Positions 7,226 to 15,391 of a DNA stretch of 35,711 bases are shown in pieces (positions within the stretch are counted from its first letter, which is position 1; every line of letters begins with the position of its first letter). Under the pieces are notes generated by a model. That model had not been told where the DNA came from, did not search any database, and saw only the letters and a program-made list of their open reading frames with translations. Origin of the DNA: Bacteroidota bacterium. Its GTDB lineage: Bacteria; Bacteroidota; Bacteroidia; AKYH767-A; 2013-40CM-41-45. Made by a program: the position numbers and the translations under genes. The stretch lies in assembly GCA_003151745.1 (NCBI GenBank), contig PLYJ01000256.1:1-35711 (forward strand). Reading direction: 5' to 3'.

Positions 7226-9397
7226 ATGAAAAAATTAATACAAACATTAGTAATAGCGTTGCTTTTTTTGTTGCAGTCATCAGCAATAAGTGCACAGATA
7301 CAAATTAAAGGAAGGGTTGCTGAGTCAAAAGGCAAAGCAGTTCCTTTTGCAACTGTATATATTAAAAATTCAATTTCAGGTGCCATTACAGACTCCCTTG
7401 GTTACTATAAATTGCAATACAATAAAAAGGGAGGCCTCACAATCATTGCAACGGGTATAGGATATGACACTGCTATCTATAATCTTATACTAGACACCAA
7501 CACACATTATACGGTTAACCTCACATTAAAAGAAAATTCAAGCAGCCTGAATGAAGTGGTCATAACTCCCGGGTCATTTGAAGCCAATAACGACAGGAAG
7601 GTGGCTGTGCTCACTACTATGGATATATATACCACTGCCGGCGCCGCCGGGGATGTGGTTGGAGCCATTCAAACATTGCCGGGCATTCAAAAGCTATCTG
7701 ACCAGACAGGATTATTTGTCCGCGGCGGAGATGCATCAGAATCGGAAGCAATTGTTGACGGTCTTGTTGTGCAGGACCCGTTTTTTAGTCCTGTGCCGGG
7801 CGTTGCGCAACGCAGTCGCTTTGCTCCTTATCAGTTCAAGGGCATCTCGTTCAGCAGCGGAGGATATAGTGCGCGATACGGGCAAGCGCTTTCAGGAATT
7901 CTGGATTTAAACACCAACGATTTACCCGAACAAACCACCATAAACGCGAATATAAATATGGCAGCAACAAGCTTAACAGGTTCTAAACTTTGGACACATT
8001 CTTCATTGGAAGGAGGTATTAACTACACCAATACGCAGCCATTCTACGGACTGATGAAAACAAATATTAATTTCTTTCAACCACCTGTGGGGCTTGGAGG
8101 AGGGACGCGCTATGTCTGGACAAGCACCAAAGGGGATGTGTTTAAATTAACAGCGAACTATAACCAATACAAAAGTGGTATTGATGTTATAAATCCGAAT
8201 CAAGTGGATACTACTCTTGCATTTAACCTGATGAATTATTATAGTACTGCCAGCGTTTACTACAGGCATTTCCTGAATGAAAAAACGTTTCTGACTATTG
8301 AATCTTCTTATACTCAAAACGGCGATTCAATAGCCTGGGGAAGTGAAAAATTTAACAAGCAGGATGAGCGGGAGCAGGGGAGAGTTGAATTGGGCACTGA
8401 GTTCTCGAATAAGCTGTCCGGATATATAGGTTCTGATGTGCAACGTTATGCTGATAAGCAATTGTATGATACAGTCAACCTTGCATTTACTGAAATGATT
8501 ACAGCATTATATATGGAGGGAGAATGGAAGCCTGCAAGCTGGTTTGGGCTGAAACCGGGCATACGTTATGAATACAGTAAGCTTTTACAAAAAAGCGATG
8601 TTGCTCCTCGCATTGCTGCTGCTGCTCAATTGGATAAATACGGGCAAATGTCTGCTGCTTATGGTATGTTCTACCAGGATCCTTCAGATAAATATTTACT
8701 CTTTGGTAATACTAAAACTAACTTTCAGGAAGCCACGCATTATATTCTTAATTATCAGTATGTGCAGGATGACAGGACGTTTCGTGTGGAAGGATATTAT
8801 AAATCTTACAACGATTTAATACGGGAGATAACGCAAGGGCCTTATGATCCTAATCCGTATCGTCCCTTTTATTGGCCCGTAAATAATAGCGGTTACGGGT
8901 ATGCCAAAGGATTAGACTTCTTTTGGAGAGATAAAAAAACTATTAAGAATTTTGACTATTGGATATCGTATAGTTATATTGATACAAAAAGACTTTATGC
9001 TAATTATATTGCAGAGACGACACCCGATTTTGTATCAAAAAATAATCTGAATATTGTTACGAAATATTTTATTGAAAAGCCGGGCATTAATCTTTCTCTT
9101 ACATATAACTATGCTTCCGGCAGGCCTTATTATAATCCGAATAATCCCGTTTTTCTGGGAGATTTGTCCCCGGCTTATGACGATTTAGTAGCAAGTACGA
9201 GCTTCTTATTCAGATATAAAAAATTGTTTGGTGTCTTTTACTTAGGTGTGGATAATGTAACCAATAACCAAAATGTATTGGGTTATCGTTATTCCGATAC
9301 GGGCAATGAGAGGTTCCCAATCACTCCTGCATTATACCGCAGCTTCTTTGCAGGCATATTTCTGTCATTAACTCCTTTTAAAAAAGAAGAACTTTAA
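7226..9397 (+). CDS. TonB-dependent receptor with carboxypeptidase-regulatory-like domain
   Basis: Complete outer-membrane receptor of 723 residues. A signal peptide ends near SAISAQ (about residue 24). Next is a carboxypeptidase-regulatory-like beta-sandwich (about 27-110: IKGRVAESKGKAVPFATVYI, then DSLGYYKL and ATGIGYDT). The plug domain (about 115-230) shows EVVITPGSFE, IQTLPGIQ, LFVRGGDASE, IVDGLVVQDP, GGYSARYGQALSGILDL. The remainder is the beta-barrel, which lacks an obvious terminal aromatic residue. A small TPR-like exported protein follows after 9 bases, so the two probably form an operon. Ligand unknown. A role together with the upstream DUF4331/HupE genes is inferred only from position. 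Confidence 0.93.
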   Translation: MKKLIQTLVIALLFLLQSSAISAQIQIKGRVAESKGKAVPFATVYIKNSISGAITDSLGYYKLQYNKKGGLTIIATGIGYDTAIYNLILDTNTHYTVNLTLKENSSSLNEVVITPGSFEANNDRKVAVLTTMDIYTTAGAAGDVVGAIQTLPGIQKLSDQTGLFVRGGDASESEAIVDGLVVQDPFFSPVPGVAQRSRFAPYQFKGISFSSGGYSARYGQALSGILDLNTNDLPEQTTINANINMAATSLTGSKLWTHSSLEGGINYTNTQPFYGLMKTNINFFQPPVGLGGGTRYVWTSTKGDVFKLTANYNQYKSGIDVINPNQVDTTLAFNLMNYYSTASVYYRHFLNEKTFLTIESSYTQNGDSIAWGSEKFNKQDEREQGRVELGTEFSNKLSGYIGSDVQRYADKQLYDTVNLAFTEMITALYMEGEWKPASWFGLKPGIRYEYSKLLQKSDVAPRIAAAAQLDKYGQMSAAYGMFYQDPSDKYLLFGNTKTNFQEATHYILNYQYVQDDRTFRVEGYYKSYNDLIREITQGPYDPNPYRPFYWPVNNSGYGYAKGLDFFWRDKKTIKNFDYWISYSYIDTKRLYANYIAETTPDFVSKNNLNIVTKYFIEKPGINLSLTYNYASGRPYYNPNNPVFLGDLSPAYDDLVASTSFLFRYKKLFGVFYLGVDNVTNNQNVLGYRYSDTGNERFPITPALYRSFFAGIFLSLTPFKKEEL

Positions 9398-9406
9398 TTT
9401 ATAATA

Positions 9407-10063
9407 ATGATGAAAAAAACGCTCACTATTGTTATTGCTGCTATCGGCCTGATGATAGCCAAAGAAGGTAAGTCGCAATCAATTGATGCTGATCTTACAG
9501 AGACTTACATAGTCTTAGATACAGCAAAAACGTATTCGGAAGTATTATTGGCAAGCAATCAGTTTAAACTAATAGCGCAACAAAACCCCGACAACTGGCT
9601 TGCCAATTATTATGCAGCATGGAGCATTGGAATACTTTCATACAGGGAGCCTAAAAAGGATAATAAAGATCCGATGTTGGACGAAGCCGATGCCTTTTTT
9701 AAGAAAATTGAATCTATGGATTCCTCTAATGATGAAGTAGCCGTGCTTGGCGGATTACTGGCTCAGGCAAGGCTATCTGTTGCCCCTGCTGGCCGGCATG
9801 GTAAATATGGAGTTATAGTAAATAAATATTTTGACATGGTTAAAAAACTAAATCCTGATAATCCGCGGATGTATTATTTACAAGGTAATGCCTTGTTTTA
9901 TACTCCTAAGCTTTTTGGTGGCGGTGCAGATAAGGCATTGCCATTATATGAAAAGGCAAAGGGTTTGTTTGTAAACGATAGCAGCGACATACATAAACCA
10001 CATTGGGGTAAGACAATGAATGAAAAGATGTTGATAGAATGCAAGAATAAAATTGGGAAGTAA
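9407..10063 (+). CDS. Small exported TPR-like protein
   Basis: Protein of 218 residues with a signal peptide (KKTLTIVIAAIGLMIA, cleavage probably near GKSQS at about residue 25). The mature part is helical with weak TPR-like patterns: QFKLIAQQNPDNWLANYYAA, VKKLNPDNPRMYYLQGNAL, and ADKALPLYEKAKGLF. Such small periplasmic proteins often follow TonB receptors in Bacteroidota. The function is not established. It starts 9 bases after the receptor stop, so co-transcription is likely. It ends tail-to-tail with the SAM hydroxide adenosyltransferase-like gene, with only 8 bases between stops and no room for a separate terminator. Confidence 0.8.
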   Translation: MMKKTLTIVIAAIGLMIAKEGKSQSIDADLTETYIVLDTAKTYSEVLLASNQFKLIAQQNPDNWLANYYAAWSIGILSYREPKKDNKDPMLDEADAFFKKIESMDSSNDEVAVLGGLLAQARLSVAPAGRHGKYGVIVNKYFDMVKKLNPDNPRMYYLQGNALFYTPKLFGGGADKALPLYEKAKGLFVNDSSDIHKPHWGKTMNEKMLIECKNKIGK

Positions 10064-10071
10064 AGTGTTTG

Positions 10072-10866
10072 CTAACGATCGTGAAACTCAATTCTCAAAG
10101 ATTGATGAATCTTAATGCCAAGCAAGGTTTCCGCATTCGAATTATTCAACCCTATTTCCAGGAAGCCATCGCTGTTAAATAAGGCAATTGCTTCGCCCTC
10201 TTCAATTTCATTGTACGATTTACTGATGGCCTTAATTGAGGCTTCTGATCTATTGAGGAAAATGGAAAAAGGGCGTCCTTCACCTGCCTCGTAAAATTGC
10301 TGCCGCGTGATATTGAAAACAAGATTGCCGAAGGAATCAATATAAATAACAGTTGCGCTGATAAAGTCTTTGTCAATGCTGGGTTGCAGCGTAAAAGTTT
10401 CTTTTAACTCTATCACCTGTTCGCCAATTTCTTCCGGCTTGCCTCCCTTTGCAAGATGATTGGCGGCTTCCACCAAGTGCATGTAGAGGTTTTCGTATGT
10501 GGTAAACTCTTTGCCCTTAAGGCGGAAGATCTTTTTCTCCTCCTCCGGCAGAATAAGGGAAAAGATACCTGAATCAATTCCAACAAAATAATATCCTTCC
10601 GCTTCAACGGCCAACAATGGTTCTGTATTTAACCCTTTTTTATTTCTGCCTGAAGAAGTAAGAAGGACGACATGGGCAGTGCCTTTCGGAAATTTAGAGA
10701 AGCTGCTCCTGATAATATACGATGCCTGGAGAATATCGAAGTGGTTTACCTCATGCGAAATGTCTATAGCCGTGAGGTCGGGAAAGCGGCATAAGATGTT
10801 GCCTTTGAGGGAAGCGAGATAATGATCTCTTTTGCCCCAATCGGAAGTGAGTGTTATAACCGGCAT
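10072..10866 (-). CDS. SAM hydroxide adenosyltransferase (DUF62)-like protein, active site divergent
   Basis: Protein of 264 residues matching the DUF62 family, often labelled SAM-dependent chlorinase/fluorinase. The N-terminal part reads ITLTSDWGKRDHYLASLKG, then DISHEVNHFDILQASYII, FPKGTAHVVL and GIDSGIFSL; the C-terminal beta-barrel part carries IYIDSFGNLVFNI. In the family the reaction is hydrolysis of S-adenosylmethionine to adenosine and methionine by an Asp-Arg-His triad. Here the segment that normally carries the Asp and Arg (DPGVG type) reads LLTSSGRNKKG, and the His segment (TFHGRD type) reads TTYENLYMH. The triad therefore appears absent or rearranged. It may bind SAM or another nucleoside without the classic activity. 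The gene stands alone. Confidence 0.85.
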   Translation of the reverse strand: MPVITLTSDWGKRDHYLASLKGNILCRFPDLTAIDISHEVNHFDILQASYIIRSSFSKFPKGTAHVVLLTSSGRNKKGLNTEPLLAVEAEGYYFVGIDSGIFSLILPEEEKKIFRLKGKEFTTYENLYMHLVEAANHLAKGGKPEEIGEQVIELKETFTLQPSIDKDFISATVIYIDSFGNLVFNITRQQFYEAGEGRPFSIFLNRSEASIKAISKSYNEIEEGEAIALFNSDGFLEIGLNNSNAETLLGIKIHQSLRIEFHDR

Positions 10867-11155
10867 ATTGAAAGGAATGGTGTGGCTTACGAATTCAAAA
10901 GGAAATTGTTATTTAAACTGTTAATAATTTGTTGGAAAGGGGAAAAGCCGGTTTAGCATGATTGTTGTACTTTGGAGTCATAATTATTTGTTCTTTTTAG
11001 AAAATAATAAAGTCGCAAGTCAAAAATAAAGCAGTTGACCATTCACAAAATTATTTTTTTTGCTTTTTTTTAAACATCTTTTGTTCAGCGGTTCATAACA
11101 GCAGGTATATCTGCAGAATCCAATATATAATTTCACCCTTTAAATACCACAGACA

Positions 11156-12097
11156 TTGAGCGAAGTCATCATTCCCATTGACACTTTTAATCCTGTAGAG
11201 TTCTTCGGCGTAAACGACAGCAATCTTGAAGTGATCAGGAAAAGATTTCCGGAGCTAAAGCTCGTTGCACGAGGAAACGAAATAAAGGTGCTCGGTGATG
11301 AAAAGAACATTCACCAGTTTAGCGAAAAGATTAACCGCCTTATTCAGCATTATCAGAAATTCGGAAACCTGACTGTGGAAAATGTGGAACATTTCCTGTC
11401 TGAAAACGGGAAGGATGCTTCTGCCCAGCAGGCACAGAATACTGCCGATGTATTGGTATTCGGACAGAATGGCGTTATGGTGCGCGCAAGGACTCCCAAT
11501 CAAAAGAAAATGGTGGAGAGTTCGGAAAAGAATGACGTTGTATTTGCGATTGGTCCTGCCGGCACAGGAAAAACCTATACTGCTGTTGCTCTTGCTGTGC
11601 GTGCATTAAAGAACAGGGAGATCAAACGCATCATCCTTACCCGTCCTGCTGTTGAGGCAGGTGAAAACCTCGGATTTCTTCCCGGTGATCTAAAAGAAAA
11701 GATTGATCCTTATCTGCGTCCGCTTTATGATGCTTTGTATGATATGATACAAGGGGAAAAGGTAAAAACGTATATTGAGAATGGAATCATCGAAGTGGCG
11801 CCTCTGGCCTTTATGCGTGGCCGTACACTCGATAATGCTTTTGTAATTCTTGACGAAGCGCAGAATGCTACTGAAAGCCAGCTCAAAATGTTCCTTACCC
11901 GTATGGGACCATCGGCTAAGTTTATTGTTACCGGTGATATTACACAAATTGATCTCCCCAAGAACCAACCTTCGGGATTGGTGCAGGCAATAAAAATACT
12001 TCCCAGCATTCGCGGCATTGACTTTATCTATCTTGACGGAGGAGATGTGGTAAGACACCGCCTGGTAAAGGAGATTATTGAGGCTTATCACAAATAG
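11156..12097 (+). CDS. phoH: PhoH-like ATPase
   Basis: Cytoplasmic P-loop ATPase of 313 residues, the usual length for PhoH. The N-terminal region (about 1-90) contains an RNA-binding-like segment ([19 protein letters not shown]). The Walker A motif GPAGTGKT is at about 133-140, [17 protein letters not shown] follows, Walker B ILDEAQN is at 231-237, and the sensor-like [11 protein letters not shown] comes later. The in-frame codons upstream reach a stop at 11141 without an ATG, so TTG at 11156 is the likely start; it gives the normal N-terminus [20 protein letters not shown]. PhoH is linked to phosphate or stress responses and RNA metabolism, but its exact job is unsettled. A heptamer hairpin separates it from purC. 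Confidence 0.93.
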   Translation: MSEVIIPIDTFNPVEFFGVNDSNLEVIRKRFPELKLVARGNEIKVLGDEKNIHQFSEKINRLIQHYQKFGNLTVENVEHFLSENGKDASAQQAQNTADVLVFGQNGVMVRARTPNQKKMVESSEKNDVVFAIGPAGTGKTYTAVALAVRALKNREIKRIILTRPAVEAGENLGFLPGDLKEKIDPYLRPLYDALYDMIQGEKVKTYIENGIIEVAPLAFMRGRTLDNAFVILDEAQNATESQLKMFLTRMGPSAKFIVTGDITQIDLPKNQPSGLVQAIKILPSIRGIDFIYLDGGDVVRHRLVKEIIEAYHK

Positions 12098-12100
12098 CCT

Positions 12101-12206
12101 TATCTACGAATTACGAATCCTTTACGAATATACGAATCGGACAATTCGGATTCGAACAATTTTAAGGCGATTCGTAAATTCGTACTTATTCGTATTCGTA
12201 GATAAT
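12101..12206. repeat. Heptamer hairpin element (TACGAAT type)
   Basis: The left arm has four TACGAAT copies (12105, 12112, 12123, 12131) and the right arm four ATTCGTA copies (12170, 12178, 12188, 12194). The outer ends, TTATCTACGAA and TTCGTAGATAA, also pair. The result is a long imperfect hairpin of about 105 bases filling the phoH-purC gap, possibly acting as a terminator for phoH. Confidence 0.85.
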
Positions 12207-12239
12207 TTTTTTACTTTTATCCCCATAATCTTCCAACCG

Positions 12240-13208
12240 ATGAATGAAGTAATGAATCACCCCGAAGCTACTATTAGCAAAACCGATTTTCATTTTCCAA
12301 AACAAACTGCTCTGTATCACGGCAAAGTACGTGAGGTATATACCGTTGCTGACAAAATCCTCGTTATGATCGTGAGCGATCGCATTTCAGCATTTGACGT
12401 TGTGCTGCCGCGTGCTATTCCTTACAAAGGACAGGTGTTAAACCAGATTGCTGCGAAGATGATGCAGGCAACAGAGGATATTGTATCCAATTGGATTCTA
12501 AGCGTTCCTGATCCAAACGTGACGATCGGTAAAAAGTGTGAACCCTTTAAAGTGGAAATGGTGATTCGCGGTTATCTTTCAGGACATGCTGCAAGAGAAT
12601 ATAAAGCAGGCAAAAGAATGCTTTGCGGTATGAAGTTGCCTGAAGGAATGAAGGAGAATGATAAATTCCCTGAACCAATCATCACACCAAGCACGAAAGA
12701 AGATGTTGGCCATGATGAAGATATTTCCAGAGAAGAAATAATCAAAACCGGTTTAGTGAGCGAAGCGGATTATAATCAACTGGAAAAATACACCAGGGCC
12801 ATTTTCCAACGCGGAACAGAAATGGCTGCGAAGCAGGGATTGATCCTTGTTGACACTAAGTATGAATTCGGCAAGGCAGACGGAAAGATTTACCTCATCG
12901 ATGAAATACATACTCCTGATTCATCACGCTATTTTTATGCTAACGGATATGAAGCACGCCAGCAAAAGGGAGAAGCGCAGAAACAATTAAGCAAAGAGTT
13001 TGTGCGTGAGTGGCTCATTCAAAATAATTTTCAGGGAAAGGAAGGACAAACCGTTCCTGTAATGAGCGATGAGTGGGTAAATAAAATTACCGATCGCTAC
13101 ATTGAATTGTACGAAAAGCTGATCGGGGAAAAGTTTGTGAAGCAAAACAACAGTAACATTCTTGAGCGGGTGGAGAAGAATATTCTTGATTATCTGGCTA
13201 AAAATTAA
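12240..13208 (+). CDS. purC: SAICAR synthetase (phosphoribosylaminoimidazole-succinocarboxamide synthase)
   Basis: Purine biosynthesis enzyme that joins CAIR and aspartate with ATP to make SAICAR. I chose the ATG at 12240, giving 322 residues; the longer open frame from 12078 runs through the TACGAAT hairpin and does not resemble the family. Family signatures: [10 protein letters not shown] (SAICAR synthetase nucleotide-binding loop), [32 protein letters not shown], the substrate segment [29 protein letters not shown] and [16 protein letters not shown]. It is of the longer type found in Bacteroidota and eukaryote-like enzymes. It appears monocistronic, and repeat array 2 begins about 180 bases downstream. 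Confidence 0.96.
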   Translation: MNEVMNHPEATISKTDFHFPKQTALYHGKVREVYTVADKILVMIVSDRISAFDVVLPRAIPYKGQVLNQIAAKMMQATEDIVSNWILSVPDPNVTIGKKCEPFKVEMVIRGYLSGHAAREYKAGKRMLCGMKLPEGMKENDKFPEPIITPSTKEDVGHDEDISREEIIKTGLVSEADYNQLEKYTRAIFQRGTEMAAKQGLILVDTKYEFGKADGKIYLIDEIHTPDSSRYFYANGYEARQQKGEAQKQLSKEFVREWLIQNNFQGKEGQTVPVMSDEWVNKITDRYIELYEKLIGEKFVKQNNSNILERVEKNILDYLAKN

Positions 13209-13390
13209 AATTATCCCCCTGTACTCTGTATCGGCTAAAACCAAACCGCTAAGTTCCATTAATTGCATGCTCATAACAACATGGCGAAAGTGACTTGTTG
13301 AACAAATCTGTTCTTTACTTTTATAATGTTCGACAGTTTTTTCAGCACTTTCTCCATCAATCAACTAAAAATGATTGGTAATTACAACAT

Positions 13391-13663
13391 GATTACTAAC
13401 CATCACGGTGAGATTATCGGTAATCTCATCGTGATTGCCTATCATTTCGCCTTTTGAAGCGACATCCATTCTGTAATTACCGGTAATCATATAGTGTTTA
13501 CCAATCATTTTTATTTGGTTACCTGTAAACACAGTAAAAGGGTTAGTAATTATGAAATAGGTATCCATCCCTATTGTGTGGTTACCGATAATCACGTCTT
13601 GATTACTAACAATCACGAAATAGTTATGAATCATTTTTGAATGTTTATTGATGTTTTACAGTT
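13391..13663. repeat. Repeat array 2: 13 units, exact 21-bp period
   Basis: Thirteen highly degenerate units follow at exactly 21 bases without indels. Many begin GRTTACY and continue with a RRTAATCAY-like middle, for example GGTTACCGATAATCAC at 13580 and GATTACTAACAATCAC at 13601. Some units (13454, 13538, 13559) have lost most of the identity but keep the phase. Because 21 is a multiple of three, one minus-strand frame stays open as a run of seven-residue repeats; I do not consider it a gene. Confidence 0.85.
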
Positions 13664-13664
13664 G

Positions 13665-13684
13665 AAAAGCGGTATTTCGCTTTT
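13665..13684. repeat. Small hairpin at the right edge of array 2
   Basis: AAAAGCG (13665-13671) pairs perfectly with CGCTTTT (13678-13684) across the 6-base loop GTATTT. It lies directly beyond the last 21-bp unit. Confidence 0.5.
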
Positions 13685-13935
13685 AAAGTTTGATGATTTG
13701 CTGATGGTTTAAGCTGATTTTGAAATGGTGATGAGGAATTGGGTTTGTTTAAGTTATTAGATTTTTGGCTTAATCAATACTTGTGAAAATATTGGAGAAA
13801 ATTTCTTAGAACGTTGGGAAATATTTTTTTTGAGTTGCGTTAATCCGCCATACGGTGGTTGGATTTGCGAATGTTTTGTTACGTTTGTTTCATTAATTTC
13901 AATGTTAGCGGCTACCTTAGTCGCAATGAATAAAA

Positions 13936-14715
13936 ATGGGAGTATATATAATTTCGGACAGCGACGGAAAAACTCGTTACACCGTATTTGCAGACGACGA
14001 TTTCGAATACTTAAACCCTATAAGACATTTTTCTGAATCAATGATTAATATGCACATTAATTTAGAGAGGGATTTTTGCATGCTTAATAAACCTCCTATT
14101 CCATTTGTGCCTTCAGAATTGGTGAAAAATGCAATTGAAAAATGGAGAGAGCACAATGAGAACATAAAAAAAACAGAACTTTCATCTAATTGGATTGCTT
14201 TACTTAATTCTAATTCAAAAAGCGAACAAGTTAAATTGCTTAAGGGTGCGAGTTTGACGCCTGATGGGTTAACGGCATTGATTATTAAAGCATGGACTGA
14301 TTTTAATTACAGCTTTAGTCAATATTCAGCAGAGCATCTTCATAACGGACTGATTAAATCTGAAATGCCAAAAGTCTTGCATGTTTCTGGTGATGACGTA
14401 AGCACTATGGGTTCTACTTCATTAAGTGATGGACAGTTAAGGCAAGCTGTTGAACATAGAAAGGTTACTGTTTCAAAATTTCTCGATAAAGGCTCAACCT
14501 GGCATTGCCTTTTCCTCACATTTAGGAGTCTGAGAGGTGAGGAAAATTGGAAAGATGGACAACCTCATTTACATTACATTTCCGATAAATTTGGAATTAG
14601 TCGGCAAAACGTAGTAAAAGAATTAAAGAGCAAAGATTACAATCTGGGTAACCTTCCACATATTGACCTTCTTGATTATGGTGTTCAACCAAATAATCCA
14701 AATCAAAATAATTAG
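13936..14715 (+). CDS. Uncharacterised cytoplasmic protein
   Basis: Protein of 259 residues that I cannot assign to a function. There is no signal peptide or membrane segment. The middle is helical and rich in Lys, Asn and Ser. The C-terminal third looks the most conserved-like: STWHCLFLTFRSLRGEENWK, then QPHLHYISDKFGISRQNVV, then a Lys-rich stretch and LPHIDLLDYG. HYISDKFGISRQNVVKELK could be a helix-turn-helix-like segment, but this is weak. The DNA is more AT-rich than the flanking purC and ubiD genes. An unknown membrane protein gene follows after 66 bases on the same strand, so they may form an acquired pair. The start gives MGVYIISDSDG; no strong ribosome-binding site is visible. Confidence 0.7.
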   Translation: MGVYIISDSDGKTRYTVFADDDFEYLNPIRHFSESMINMHINLERDFCMLNKPPIPFVPSELVKNAIEKWREHNENIKKTELSSNWIALLNSNSKSEQVKLLKGASLTPDGLTALIIKAWTDFNYSFSQYSAEHLHNGLIKSEMPKVLHVSGDDVSTMGSTSLSDGQLRQAVEHRKVTVSKFLDKGSTWHCLFLTFRSLRGEENWKDGQPHLHYISDKFGISRQNVVKELKSKDYNLGNLPHIDLLDYGVQPNNPNQNN

Positions 14716-14781
14716 AACGAGAAAGTATCAAAAAGTCAATAAAAAAGGAGTTCAGTTGAAATCAGAAAGAATATAAACGCT

Positions 14782-15273
14782 ATGAAGTTTGACTATATTT
14801 ATAAAACAAAAAGAAATCGTTTAAAGGTATTTTATGTTTTATACTCTTATTTTATTGGAATTCTCCTTTCTGCAATGCTATTGGGAGAAGTGAGTAGAGG
14901 TCAAGAATCAATCTGGCTATGGAATGGTATTAGTTCACATTATTACAGATTCGGATTTTGGGATATGATTATATATATGCTATTGTACTTGAATATGTAT
15001 GCTGGGCTATTTACTTATCCCTACTATGCGTTTCTTCTAATAATTTTGCTAATTAAAAGAGATATCAATGAAGACGATAAAAGTCGTATGAGATATTTAG
15101 CAGTATGGATAGCTATAAGTTTTTTATATTTTCATGAATCAATCTTCCTGTTTTTTGAAAATGCAAGTACCTATTTTAATGGTTGGTTATTCCTATTCTA
15201 CTGTATATTTACTATACTAATTGGAATCGCTTTATTTACGAGGGAAGAAAAACAGAATGGAAAACTAAATTAA
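14782..15273 (+). CDS. Uncharacterised small membrane protein
   Basis: Protein of 163 residues with about four hydrophobic segments (roughly residues 17-36, 54-93 as two adjacent helices or one hairpin, 107-125, 134-153). The ends are charged: KTKRNRLK at the start and REEKQNGKLN at the end. It is rich in Tyr and Phe. No family is recognised. Base composition is strongly AT-rich, like its upstream neighbour and unlike the flanking housekeeping genes. Its function is unknown. It is probably inner-membrane, and co-transcription with the 259-residue protein is likely. Confidence 0.65.
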   Translation: MKFDYIYKTKRNRLKVFYVLYSYFIGILLSAMLLGEVSRGQESIWLWNGISSHYYRFGFWDMIIYMLLYLNMYAGLFTYPYYAFLLIILLIKRDINEDDKSRMRYLAVWIAISFLYFHESIFLFFENASTYFNGWLFLFYCIFTILIGIALFTREEKQNGKLN

Positions 15274-15325
15274 AAACTAACAAAAGGCAGGCGATAACAT
15301 GGCATTAAATGAAATTGCGATCCAT

Positions 15326-15359
15326 CACCCGACAGGTACTTCCTTTCTCCTGTTGGGTG
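15326..15359. terminator. Hairpin between convergent genes
   Basis: CACCCGACAGG (15326-15336) pairs with CCTGTTGGGTG (15349-15359) with one G-U position, across a 12-base loop. It lies between the stops of a plus-strand and a minus-strand gene, so it could serve both directions. No T-run follows. Confidence 0.5.
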
Positions 15360-15391
15360 TACATATATAACGGAAAATTATAACTACTTAT

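Larger units (their letters stand above)
13209..13935. other. Intergenic region carrying repeat array 2
   Basis: This 727-base gap after purC consists of an AT-rich leader, the 21-bp array at 13391-13663, a small hairpin and about 250 AT-rich bases with no credible gene. A short open frame at 13830-14036 overlaps the next gene out of frame and shows no protein-like features. Confidence 0.75.

Noticed and set aside
12140-12160. tRNA-like T-arm (GGATTCGAAC)
   Set aside because: It lies in the spacer of the heptamer hairpin; no acceptor stem or anticodon arm can be drawn around it.
12078-12239. N-terminal extension of PurC
   Set aside because: The open frame upstream of 12240 overlaps the end of phoH and translates the TACGAAT hairpin; PurC homology starts after the ATG at 12240.
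13365-13634. Minus-strand open frame of 89 residues through array 2
   Set aside because: It is built only of degenerate seven-residue repeats that follow from the 21-base period, and no domain is recognised. I kept the possibility as an alternative in the findings.
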